Source: a bacterium
GTDB taxonomy: Bacteria > Desulfobacterota > Deferrisomatia > Deferrisomatales > Deferrisomataceae
Reading direction: 5' to 3'
Assembly: GCA_027021615.1 (NCBI GenBank)
Contig: JALUTY010000041.1
Coordinates: 1 to 46,745, forward strand
Length of the DNA stretch: 46,745 nt
A program made the position numbers and the translations under genes. Under the pieces are notes generated by a model. It did no database searches. It saw only the letters and a list, made by a program, of their open reading frames with translations, and was not told the origin of the DNA. Below are positions 20,586 through 29,984 of this stretch, in pieces. Numbering within the stretch: the stretch's first letter is position 1; each line of letters starts with the position of its first letter.

Positions 20586-22611
20586 CGCGTGCCCCTCGCT
20601 CCTCGGCCCCGGGGGGCGTGAGGGGCAGCACCAGCCGGAACGTGCTGCCCTCGCCCGGGATGCTCTCCACCTGGATCTCACCGCCGTGGGCATGGACGAT
20701 TCCCGCGGCCAGGTGCAGCCCCAGGCCGGTGCCCTTGCCCACCGGCTTCGTGGTGAAGAAGGGGTCGAAGATCTTTCGCAGGTGCTCGGCGCGAATGCCC
20801 ACGCCGGTATCCGCGATCTCCAGCACGACCCGATCGTCCTCCTGCCGGGTCGCCACCCGGACCTTCCCGTAACCCTCCCCCTTCTCCTTGACGGCGTGGG
20901 CCGCATTCACGAGGAGGTTCAGGAACACCTGGTTGAGCTGCTGGGGCCGGCACAGGACCTGGGGCAGGTCACCGAAGGCCCGCTCCACCTCGCAGTCGTA
21001 CTTGAGCTCGTTCCAGGCGATGTTGAGGGTGCTCTCCAGACACCGGTTGAGGTCAGCGTACTCCCAGTCGTCCCCCCCGGGATGGCTGAACGTCTTGAGG
21101 TCGGTGACGATCTTGCGGATCCGCTCCGCCCCCTCCCGGCAGTCCTCCACGATCTCGGCCACGTCCTCCAGGAGGAAGTCCAGGTCGGCCTCCTGCCGGG
21201 CATGCCGGTAGGCTTCCCACGCCTCCCGAGCTTCCATCCGGCCCTCCAGGGTCGAAGAGACCAAGTCGGAGGTACGACGGCCGAACCGGTCCAGCTCGGA
21301 GGCGTACTCGACCAAACGGTTCAGGTTGGAGAGGATGAAGCCCACGGGGTTGTTGATCTCGTGGGCGATACCCGCGGCGAGCTGTCCCACACTCGCCATC
21401 TTCTCGCTTTGGATCAGCCGGTGTTCCAGCTCCCGCTCTGCCGTGACGTCCTGGTACCGGATCACCACCTGTTCCACCCGACCCCGCTTGAAGATCGGAA
21501 ACAGCCGAATCTTGAAGATGGTGCCCATCCGGTCGTGGTACTCGGCTTGGGCTGGCTCGCCCGTTGCAAACACCTCCCCCACGAGGGTCCCCACCCGGCT
21601 CGGGGCTCCGGGGACGCCCACCTCGGAAAGGGCATGGCCCAACAGGTCCTCGAACGGTCGCTTGACCATGTGGGAGAAGGCCCGGTTGGCCCGGGCGATC
21701 CGGCCGTCGCGCCCCACCACGGCCGTGGGATCGGTGATCGAGTCGAACACCGCCTCGATCTCCTGCTTAGCCTGAAACACCCGGATCTCCAGGTCTTTCT
21801 TTTCGGTGACGTCGATGAACGAAGCCACGCACCCAGACCCCCCTTCTTCAATCCGCACCTCCTCACAGGACCACAGGAGCTGGCGCCGGAGCCCCCATCG
21901 GTTCCGCACCTCGAGCTCTCGATTTCGGCATCGGGGGCCCCCTCCCTCGGCAACCGCACAGCCGCTACCCCGGCAGGGGACCCCCACCGCCTCGGCCCGA
22001 GCCCCCACCAGCTGGCTCTGCTCCACCCCAAGGATCAACGCCGCCGCCCGGTTGGCCCGCGAGACCGTTCCATCCCCGTCCACGGCCAGTACCCCTGCGG
22101 GCAGCGCGTCGAGCAGGCTCTCCAGGAACGCTCCGGTACGGGCAAGCTCCCGGGACTGATCCTTCACCATCCGTTCCAGCTCGGTTCGGAACGCCTCGTT
22201 TTCCCGCACCAGCCGCCGGTAGGCCAAGGCCTGGTCCACGGCGTTCCGGAGAACAGGAGCGGGAAACGGCTTCACCAAGAACCGGAACACCTCGGCCCGT
22301 GTGGTGGCATCCTCAGCGATCCGGGGATCCACCACGCCGGTGTAGAGGATCCGAACGACGTCGGGCCAGCGATGCCGGACCTCGGTCAGCAGATCCACAC
22401 CCGTGGTTTCGGGCATGGCGTGGTCGCACACGATCACGTCCACTGCCTCGGTCTCCAGCAGCCGCCGGGCCTCGACCGCGCTGCCAGCCTCGACCACCCG
22501 GTAGCCGGCGGGCTCCAGGAACCCCCGGCAGATCGTCACGATGCTCGCCTCGTCGTCAACGACCAGGACGGTGGGATCCCGGCCGAGGTCTGGAACATTC
22601 TGAATCGCCAT
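20575..22611 (-). CDS. Soluble REC-PAS-PAS histidine kinase
   Basis: The 678-residue protein has no transmembrane segment. Domain order: receiver (about 14-130, Asp63 in VCDHAMPETTG), coiled coil, PAS1 (about 165-270), PAS2 (about 285-395), HisKA with His417 in AAGIAHEINNPVGF, and HATPase with ADTGVGI and GKGTGLGLHLA. PAS1 holds cysteines C213, C218, C228, C249 and C261, which could bind a metal or sense redox. The ATG is preceded by GGAGGGGG. It is first of a three-gene unit with the REC-PAS and HD-GYP regulators, probably controlling c-di-GMP turnover. Confidence 0.9.
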   Translation of the reverse strand: MAIQNVPDLGRDPTVLVVDDEASIVTICRGFLEPAGYRVVEAGSAVEARRLLETEAVDVIVCDHAMPETTGVDLLTEVRHRWPDVVRILYTGVVDPRIAEDATTRAEVFRFLVKPFPAPVLRNAVDQALAYRRLVRENEAFRTELERMVKDQSRELARTGAFLESLLDALPAGVLAVDGDGTVSRANRAAALILGVEQSQLVGARAEAVGVPCRGSGCAVAEGGGPRCRNRELEVRNRWGLRRQLLWSCEEVRIEEGGSGCVASFIDVTEKKDLEIRVFQAKQEIEAVFDSITDPTAVVGRDGRIARANRAFSHMVKRPFEDLLGHALSEVGVPGAPSRVGTLVGEVFATGEPAQAEYHDRMGTIFKIRLFPIFKRGRVEQVVIRYQDVTAERELEHRLIQSEKMASVGQLAAGIAHEINNPVGFILSNLNRLVEYASELDRFGRRTSDLVSSTLEGRMEAREAWEAYRHARQEADLDFLLEDVAEIVEDCREGAERIRKIVTDLKTFSHPGGDDWEYADLNRCLESTLNIAWNELKYDCEVERAFGDLPQVLCRPQQLNQVFLNLLVNAAHAVKEKGEGYGKVRVATRQEDDRVVLEIADTGVGIRAEHLRKIFDPFFTTKPVGKGTGLGLHLAAGIVHAHGGEIQVESIPGEGSTFRLVLPLTPPGAEERGARDDA

Positions 22612-22720
22612 GTCCCCCTCCGGTGTGGAGTCTCGGCATGTCGCCGGATCACCTTTCGGCAGAGGAGAACCTGGGCTTGAGGGAAAACGCGGTGAGGGAA
22701 GGGGAAAAGGGGGATCGAGT

Positions 22721-23854
22721 TCAACGAACCGGTCCGGCTCGGGGAACCCTCAGGGCGAACACGCTGCCGCCCCCGATCCGGGGCCGGTAGGACACGGTGC
22801 CGCCGTGGGCGGCAGCGATCGCCCGGGCCAGGGGCAGCCCCACCCCGAGCCCGCCGCCGCCGAACTCGTGGGAGGAGCTGCGGTGGTGACGCACGTCCCC
22901 GGCCTCGTAGAACGGGTCGAAGATCGTCTCGGCATCCTCAGGGCAGATCCCCACGCCCGTGTCGGCCACCTCCAAAAGCAGGTCGTCCCGGTCGAAGGTC
23001 AGCCCCACCTCGATCCGGCCTCCGTCGGGCGTGAACTTCACGGCGTTCTGGATCAACGCCCCGGCGGCCCGGGCCCATTTCCGCAGGTCCAACACCACCG
23101 GGTCAGTAGCCGGGTCTGGCACCCGGACTGAGATCTCCAGGGATCGGAGCTCCCGGTAAAGGTCGCACAGATCCACCACGGCCCGCCCGACGGCCTCCAG
23201 GGGCTCGGACACGGGCCGCACGGGGATGCCTTTGCCCTGGGCTGCGGCCAGATCGCCCAGATCCTCCACCACCTCCTTGAGCCGCCGCAGAGCACGGTCG
23301 GCCCCGGCCACGAACCCCCGGAACTCCTCCGGGAGCTCCCTGGCCCGGGCCGACAGCAGCGAAACCAGGCCGGCAGCAACGGTGGTGGGGGTGCGCAGCT
23401 CGTGGTTCGCGATGGCGATGAACTTCTCGCGCCGCTCGTTGAGCTTCCGGAGTTCCTCTACCACCCGCCGCAGCTCCCGGTTGTCCCGGGCGAACCGGAT
23501 GCGCTCGTCGCAGTGTCGGATCACCAGATCGAGCTGGGCCAGGCGAACCGGCTTCAGCAAGAAGTCGTAGGCGCCCTCCCGGAGGGCCTCCACCGCGTCG
23601 TCGATGGTGCCGTAGCCGGTGATCAATACCACCTCGGTGGCCGGCCACCGCTCCCGCACCCTCCGCAGCACCTCAAGGCCGGAGATCCCAGGCATCTTAA
23701 GGTCGGTGATCACCAGGTCGGCCGCGCTCTCCTCCAGAAGGAACAGCCCGGCCTCCCCCCCCCCGACGGTGCGGACCTGGTGCCCCTCCTCCTCCAGATG
23801 CTCCCCCAGGGTCTCGCGCACCGACGGTTCGTCGTCGATCAGCAGGATCTTCAT
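22721..23854 (-). CDS. REC-histidine kinase
   Basis: The 377-residue soluble protein has an N-terminal receiver (Asp51 in VITDLKMPGISG), a short coiled coil, HisKA with His151 in IAIANHELRTP, and HATPase with VADTGVGI and GGGGLGVGLPLA. I chose the internal ATG (MKILLIDDEPSV) because upstream in-frame sequence is not receiver-like. It lies 109 bases before the REC-PAS-PAS kinase gene, same strand. Having input receivers but no sensor, both kinases probably act inside a phosphorelay fed by another sensor. Confidence 0.9.
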   Translation of the reverse strand: MKILLIDDEPSVRETLGEHLEEEGHQVRTVGGGEAGLFLLEESAADLVITDLKMPGISGLEVLRRVRERWPATEVVLITGYGTIDDAVEALREGAYDFLLKPVRLAQLDLVIRHCDERIRFARDNRELRRVVEELRKLNERREKFIAIANHELRTPTTVAAGLVSLLSARARELPEEFRGFVAGADRALRRLKEVVEDLGDLAAAQGKGIPVRPVSEPLEAVGRAVVDLCDLYRELRSLEISVRVPDPATDPVVLDLRKWARAAGALIQNAVKFTPDGGRIEVGLTFDRDDLLLEVADTGVGICPEDAETIFDPFYEAGDVRHHRSSSHEFGGGGLGVGLPLARAIAAAHGGTVSYRPRIGGGSVFALRVPRAGPVR

Positions 23855-23992
23855 GGCGGACAGGATACCTCGCGGGGATGCCCTTTTCATCGAGGCAGCA
23901 GGGAGCCGGGGCACGCCATTGTAGACATCCCCCCTCCTCGCCCCCAGCACGTTCCCCTTTACGGCTCGCTGCCCCGAGAGCTTGAGCCCCCC

Positions 23993-24493
23993 TCACGCAT
24001 GCGCGCCCCGGTACCGGTGCCGCACCCGCCCCAGCCATCGGTTCACGGGATGGGATCGGGGGAGGAAGCGCACGACAGGGGGCTTTCGGACCCCCATCGC
24101 CTCCATCTGCCTGCGGAGCACCGGATGGGCCGGGGCCCTGCGGATCCCTTCCCGCAGCACGCGGTAGGCCCGGGCTCGATCCCCCGAGGCCAGCAGTAGG
24201 GTGACCAGCACGGCATAGAGATCCGGGCCCGAGGCCCCCCGCCGCAACGCCTCGAAACACGGGCGAACCCCGAGTTGGGGCCGTCCGGCCAGCAGGGCCG
24301 ACGCGGCCTCCCGAAGCGCCAAAACCCACGGACCGGCCTCCGCCAACGCCAGGGCGTCCAGGCAGCGACGGTAAGCACCCCGGTAGAACGCCGAAAGGGC
24401 CTGCTCCACCGCGTCCGCCTCCGCACACCGAACCCTGCCGCCCACCAGCTGTTCCAACCTCTTCTCGAAGTCGTCCAAGGGAATGTCGCTCAT
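23993..24493 (-). CDS. Tetratricopeptide-like protein of unknown function
   Basis: This 166-residue, Ala/Arg-rich helical protein starts at MSDIPLDDFEKRLEQL. Helix pairs such as AFYRGAYRRCLDALALAEAG and LLASGDRARAYRVLREGIRR resemble degenerate TPR repeats. The C-terminus (FLPRSHPVNRWLGRVRHRY) is basic and conserved-looking. No enzymatic motif is visible. It follows the P-II gene by 43 bases on the same strand. The 138 bases downstream, before the REC-kinase, hold nothing I can identify. Confidence 0.7.
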   Translation of the reverse strand: MSDIPLDDFEKRLEQLVGGRVRCAEADAVEQALSAFYRGAYRRCLDALALAEAGPWVLALREAASALLAGRPQLGVRPCFEALRRGASGPDLYAVLVTLLLASGDRARAYRVLREGIRRAPAHPVLRRQMEAMGVRKPPVVRFLPRSHPVNRWLGRVRHRYRGAHA

Positions 24494-24536
24494 GGGACCA
24501 CACCTTGCGGCCCTGGCAAGTCCGACGCACGTGGGA

Positions 24537-25371
<835 letters not shown>

Positions 25372-25408
25372 GGAAAGGCTCCGGTCGGAGGTGGGGTTCG
25401 TCGGCTCC

Positions 25409-25437
25409 ATCCTAGCCCAACCTCTGGCCGGGGCAAA
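25409..25437 (-). promoter_or_regulatory. Candidate promoter for the CMD-like/P-II operon
   Basis: On the minus strand TTTGCC (25432-25437) lies 17 bases from TAGGAT (25409-25414) in the 155-base divergent gap with gltB. The -35 is weak. The -10 matches the TAGGNT form seen at other promoters in this window. I see no sigma-54 -24/-12 element in the gap. Confidence 0.4.
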
Positions 25438-25526
25438 CCCCCTTTTCACGGGCCCCGTTCTGGGGCTAGACTCAAGGCGTTTTCACAAAGAGAACAAAGT
25501 CCCCCCTCCCCTCCGAGGTCGATCCG

Positions 25527-28500
25527 ATGGAGCACACGGATTCCTGCGGCATCGTGGCCCGCATCCGGAAGGACGGCACCCCCACCCACGGTACCTTAAA
25601 ACGCACCTTGGAGGCTCTGGTGGCCTTGGGGCACAGGGGCGGGGAGATCGAGGGCGAGGGGGACGGGGCCGGGGTCCTGGTGGATCTGCCCCGGGAGCTG
25701 TGGGCCCGGAGGTTGATCCGAGCCGGCAGGCGTGAGGAAGCCGTGCGTGCCGGTGGATTCTTCGTGGCCCACGTGCTGATCCCCCGGCCCCTTAGGCCCT
25801 CCTCGGCCGAGGTGAAGAGCGCGGTTCGCAACCTTTGGGCCGCAGCCGGCCTGGAGATCCTGACCGAGGCCCAGCACCCGGTGTCCCCCGAGGTCCTGGG
25901 CCCCCGTGCCCGGGAGGACGAGCCCGAGTTCTGGCAGGTGGCCGGGGTTGATCCCCTCCACGCCGACCCGGCCGAGCGCGATGCGTTCCTGGACGGCCTG
26001 GCCCGCCGGACCGAGGACCTGGGGGTCCACGTAGCAAGCCTGGCCGCAGACCGATGCGTCTATAAGGTCCACGGCAGCCCAGCCCTACTGCGCCGGTACT
26101 ACCCCGACCTGCGCAGCCCCCTGCTGCGCACGGCCTCGGCCGTGGGCCACTCCCGGTACTCCACGAACACCCTGCCCACCGTGCTGCGGGCCCAGCCGTT
26201 TTCGTGTCTGGCCCACAACGGCGAGATCAACACGATCGAGCGCCTGCGCAGAGAGGCCCGGACGCTGGGAGCCCAGATCCCGCCGGGGGGGTCCGACTCT
26301 CAGGATCTGGACCGGATCGTTCGGTTCCTGATCCACCGGTGGGGGCTCACCCTGGCCGAGGCGACGGAGCTCCTGTTCCCTCCGGTTCACCACGAGATCC
26401 TCTACTCTCCCGAGGTGCTCCGCAGCCTGTACGCGGCCATGCGCCGGGCCTTCGACGCCTCGGCCCAGGGGCCGGCCGCCCTCATTCTGCGCCACGGCGA
26501 CGAGTTCGTGTTCAGCGTGGACGCCCTGGGGCTTCGGCCCCTGTGGGTGTGCGAGACGACCCGGGAGATCGTGGCCACCTCGGAACCCGGCGTGGTGCCA
26601 GTGGAGGAGCTGGAGACCGACCCCAAGCCTATGGCTCCGGGCGAGAAGGTAGCCGTGCGGTTTACCGACGGCCGTGCATCGGTCGTGCCCCACAGCCGGT
26701 TTCAAAAGGAGGTGCTGGCCCGTTTTGCCCGCCGGATCGACCTCGACGCCTGCTGGGCCTGCCTGGGCCTGGTGAGGGGGGAGCACACGCTGTCCAGCGG
26801 CGGCACCGAGCCGAGCCCCCCCTCCGGCTCCCTGGAGGGACGGAAGGCCCGAGCTGGCTGGACCTCCCACGACGAGGAGCTGCTCGCCCCCATGGTGAGA
26901 GACGGATCCGATCCGGTGGGCAGCATGGGGTGGGACGGCCCCCTGGCCGCGCTGGACCCGGACGCGGCTCTGCTGGCCGACTTCCTCCAGGAGGACGTGG
27001 CCGTGGTCACCAACCCCGCCATCGACCCCAAACGGGAGGGGGAGCACTTCTCCACCCGGGTGCGGCTGGGGCCCCGGTTGGAGCCCGGAGCCGAACCACC
27101 CTACCCACCCTGGGTGTCCGTGGAGATCCCCCTCCTGCTCGCGGGGGTGCCAGAGGAGGCGGCCCGCCAGGCGGCTCGGAAACACGAGACCGCGCTCCTG
27201 GCCGACGTGGCAGCCCACCTGGGCTCGGAGCAGGTCCGGACCCTTCTCCTCGCCCGGGACCCGGCCCGGTCCCTGGCCGACGATCTCGAGACCCTGGCGG
27301 GCGAGGCCCGGCGTGCCGCGGAAAGGGGGGCTCCCCTGCTGATCCTGGCCGACCCCGACGACGGCCCGGGGCTGGACCCCCTGCTGGCGGTGGCCGAGGT
27401 GGATCGGGCCCTGCGTACCCGGTCGGGCCGGGCCGGAGGATGCCCGCGGCGGCGCATTAGCCTGGTGGTGGCTTCGGACGCCCTGCGCAATCTTCACGAC
27501 TGCATGTGCTGCCTGGGGCTGGGGGCCGACGCCTTGGCGCCTTGGCTCCTGTTCCAGGCCGCCTGGAAGACCCGAGGGGCCGAGGGGCTCGACCGGCTGC
27601 TCACCGCGCTCACCGCCGGCATGCGCACTGTGATCTCCACCATGGGGATCCACGAGATCTCCGGTTACGGCCGGGTATTCTCGGCCCTGGGCCTCGGCGA
27701 CGACCTGTCCCACAGGCTGGGGGTGAGAAACCGATGCGGGGGCTCGAACGGCCTCACCTTGGAGGAGCTCGACCGGAGGTGGGCCCGGCTCCGCAAGGCC
27801 CCTGCGAAGGGCCGTCCGTTCCGAGCCACCCCCCGGCTCGCCCGTTGGGTCCGGGCCGTGGCCGAAGGAGGCACTCCCTACCGCGAGCTGGCCGAGCGAG
27901 CCGCGGCTCTGGAGGCGGAGCGGCCCGTGGCCCTCCGCCACCTGCTGGACCTTCGGGTCCCCGACCAAAGCCGCCCGGTGCCCCCCGAGCGGGTGGACCC
28001 CTCGGTGGGCCGCCACCGTTACCCCCTGTTCATCTGCCCCATGAGCTTCGGAAGCCAGGGGGAGACCGCGTTCCGCATCTACGCCGAGGCGGCTCGGCGT
28101 GTCGGCGTCCCTTGCATGAACGGCGAGGGCGGCGAGCTGCCGGATCTGCTCGGCCGGTACCGGGCAGTGCGCAGTCAGCAGGTGGCCTCGGGGCGGTTCG
28201 GGGTCCATGCCGAGATGCTCAACAGCGTGGACCTGATCGAGATCAAGATCGGCCAGGGAGCCAAGCCCGGGGAGGGGGGCCACCTGCCCGGCCCCAAGGT
28301 CACCGAGAAGGTGGCCCGGGCCCGGAGTGCCGTGCCGGGGATCTCGCTGATCAGCCCATCGAACCACCACGACGTGTACTCCATCGAGGACCTGGCCCAG
28401 CTGATCGAGGAGCTACGCACCGTGAACCCCCGGGCCCGGATCTCGGTGAAGGTGCCCGTGGTCTCCGGGATCGCAACCATCGGCCTGGGCGTGGTCAAGG

Positions 28501-29984
28501 CCGGGGCCGACATCCTGACCCTCTCGGGGTTCGACGGAGGCACCGGAGCGGCCCGGCTCCACGCTCTGCGCAGGGTGGGGCTTCCCGTGGAGGTGGGCAT
28601 CTTCGAGGTGCACGACGCCCTGGTGGAGGCCGGGCTGCGCGACCGGGTCGAGCTGTGGGCCGACGGGGGTCTGCGCACGGCGGCGGACGTGGTGAAATGC
28701 CTGTGTCTGGGGGCCGACCGGGCGGGGTTCGGCACCCTGGCCCTGCTGGGCATCGGGTGCATTGCGTGCCGCCGGTGCCACCGGGACGCCTGCCCACGGG
28801 GCATCGCCACCCAGGTGGAGACCCCCGATGAGGCCGCCCGCCGGGGCATTCGGGGGTTCGAGCCCCGGGACCCGAAGCAGGGGGTAGAAAACCTCGTCCG
28901 GCTCCTTCGGAAGACCGGAGAGGAGGTCCGGCGTCTCACGGCACGGCTGGGGTTCCGGCGGGTCCAGGAGTTGGTGGGCCGAAGGGACCTCCTGGTGCAG
29001 GCCCGGGGCACCGAGCGGCTGGATCTGTCGGCCCTTCTGGTGTCTGCCGGAGTCCGGATGACCGGGCCGGAGGGCCCGGTCACGGTACGCCGGCCCCTGT
29101 CGTACCTGACCCGGGTGGTCACCCAGGAAGTCACCTCGGCCGTGGACCGTGGCGCCGGGGCGGTCGTGTACGAGGACGACCGGGTGCTTTCCTCGGACCG
29201 AGCCTTGGGCACCCACCTGTCCGGAGAGGCCGTGCGGCGCCGAACGGGCCCGGCCAAGGGGTGCCCGTGGCAGGCCCGGCTCCATCTGGGCCCGGGCTCG
29301 GTGCCGGGCAGCGGCATGGGCGCGTTCAACGTGGACGAGGTGGAGATCCGGGTGGAAGGGGGCAGCCAGGACGGGGTGGCCAAGTGCGCCCGGGGAGGCC
29401 GGGTGGTGGTGCTCAAGGGGGAGAACCACGACGGCCAGCCGGTGGGAGGGTGCGTGGGCAAGGGGTTCGCCTACGGGGCCCAAGCCGGCCTGTTTCTGGT
29501 GCAGGGGGACGCCGACAGCCGGTGCGGCGTTCGGCTATCCGGCGCGGACGTGGTGATCGGAGGCCGGATGGGCGAGCCCAGGGTCGACGCCCTGGGGTTC
29601 CTGGCGGACCGGGCCAACCTCAAGGGATTCGCATTCGAGTACATGACCGCGGGTCGGGCCGTGGTGCTCGGGGACCCGGGCCCCTGGCTGTGCTCGGGCA
29701 TGACCGGCGGGGTGGTGTACGTCCGGCTCGACCCCGGCCTGGGGCTCGACCGGGACGCGGTGCGACGGCGTCTGGCCCTGGGATCTCCCGTGGAGATCCG
29801 GGACCTTGACGAGGAGGGAGAGGCCGATCTGAGGGAGCTGCTCGGTGCTTACGTGGCCGAGCTGAGGAGCAGCCCGTACACCGGGGGGGAGGCCGAGGCC
29901 CGGTGGGTGGAGGGGCTGCTCCGGGATCCGGCCCGACACTTCATTGCCCTGCGTCCCGCCAGAGAAGCGGGGCAGCGACCGTGA
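25527..29984 (+). CDS. gltB: Glutamate synthase large subunit
   Basis: The 1485-residue enzyme makes glutamate from glutamine and 2-oxoglutarate. It begins MEHTDSCGIVARI, so the amidotransferase nucleophile is Cys7 after a short propeptide. Type II amidotransferase motifs LGHRGG, HSRYSTNT and HNGEINT follow. The central domain has RNLHDCMCCLGLGADA, and the FMN domain has PMSFGS, IGQGAKPGEGGHLPG and LSGFDGGTGA. The 3Fe-4S cysteines are C1078-x5-C1084-x4-C1089. The GXGXG domain (GSGMGAFNVDEVE onward) ends the protein. No gltD adjoins it; a radical SAM gene overlaps its stop instead, so the electron donor (small subunit or ferredoxin) is not shown here. Confidence 0.95.
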   Translation: MEHTDSCGIVARIRKDGTPTHGTLKRTLEALVALGHRGGEIEGEGDGAGVLVDLPRELWARRLIRAGRREEAVRAGGFFVAHVLIPRPLRPSSAEVKSAVRNLWAAAGLEILTEAQHPVSPEVLGPRAREDEPEFWQVAGVDPLHADPAERDAFLDGLARRTEDLGVHVASLAADRCVYKVHGSPALLRRYYPDLRSPLLRTASAVGHSRYSTNTLPTVLRAQPFSCLAHNGEINTIERLRREARTLGAQIPPGGSDSQDLDRIVRFLIHRWGLTLAEATELLFPPVHHEILYSPEVLRSLYAAMRRAFDASAQGPAALILRHGDEFVFSVDALGLRPLWVCETTREIVATSEPGVVPVEELETDPKPMAPGEKVAVRFTDGRASVVPHSRFQKEVLARFARRIDLDACWACLGLVRGEHTLSSGGTEPSPPSGSLEGRKARAGWTSHDEELLAPMVRDGSDPVGSMGWDGPLAALDPDAALLADFLQEDVAVVTNPAIDPKREGEHFSTRVRLGPRLEPGAEPPYPPWVSVEIPLLLAGVPEEAARQAARKHETALLADVAAHLGSEQVRTLLLARDPARSLADDLETLAGEARRAAERGAPLLILADPDDGPGLDPLLAVAEVDRALRTRSGRAGGCPRRRISLVVASDALRNLHDCMCCLGLGADALAPWLLFQAAWKTRGAEGLDRLLTALTAGMRTVISTMGIHEISGYGRVFSALGLGDDLSHRLGVRNRCGGSNGLTLEELDRRWARLRKAPAKGRPFRATPRLARWVRAVAEGGTPYRELAERAAALEAERPVALRHLLDLRVPDQSRPVPPERVDPSVGRHRYPLFICPMSFGSQGETAFRIYAEAARRVGVPCMNGEGGELPDLLGRYRAVRSQQVASGRFGVHAEMLNSVDLIEIKIGQGAKPGEGGHLPGPKVTEKVARARSAVPGISLISPSNHHDVYSIEDLAQLIEELRTVNPRARISVKVPVVSGIATIGLGVVKAGADILTLSGFDGGTGAARLHALRRVGLPVEVGIFEVHDALVEAGLRDRVELWADGGLRTAADVVKCLCLGADRAGFGTLALLGIGCIACRRCHRDACPRGIATQVETPDEAARRGIRGFEPRDPKQGVENLVRLLRKTGEEVRRLTARLGFRRVQELVGRRDLLVQARGTERLDLSALLVSAGVRMTGPEGPVTVRRPLSYLTRVVTQEVTSAVDRGAGAVVYEDDRVLSSDRALGTHLSGEAVRRRTGPAKGCPWQARLHLGPGSVPGSGMGAFNVDEVEIRVEGGSQDGVAKCARGGRVVVLKGENHDGQPVGGCVGKGFAYGAQAGLFLVQGDADSRCGVRLSGADVVIGGRMGEPRVDALGFLADRANLKGFAFEYMTAGRAVVLGDPGPWLCSGMTGGVVYVRLDPGLGLDRDAVRRRLALGSPVEIRDLDEEGEADLRELLGAYVAELRSSPYTGGEAEARWVEGLLRDPARHFIALRPAREAGQRP

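Noticed and set aside
26085-28370. A 761-codon open frame antisense to gltB, and similar long antisense frames such as 163-1377, 5273-6430 and 20557-22680 on the plus strand
   Set aside because: They are opposite clear conserved genes. Their products are Pro/Arg/His/Gly-rich low-complexity sequence, the usual by-product of third-position GC bias.
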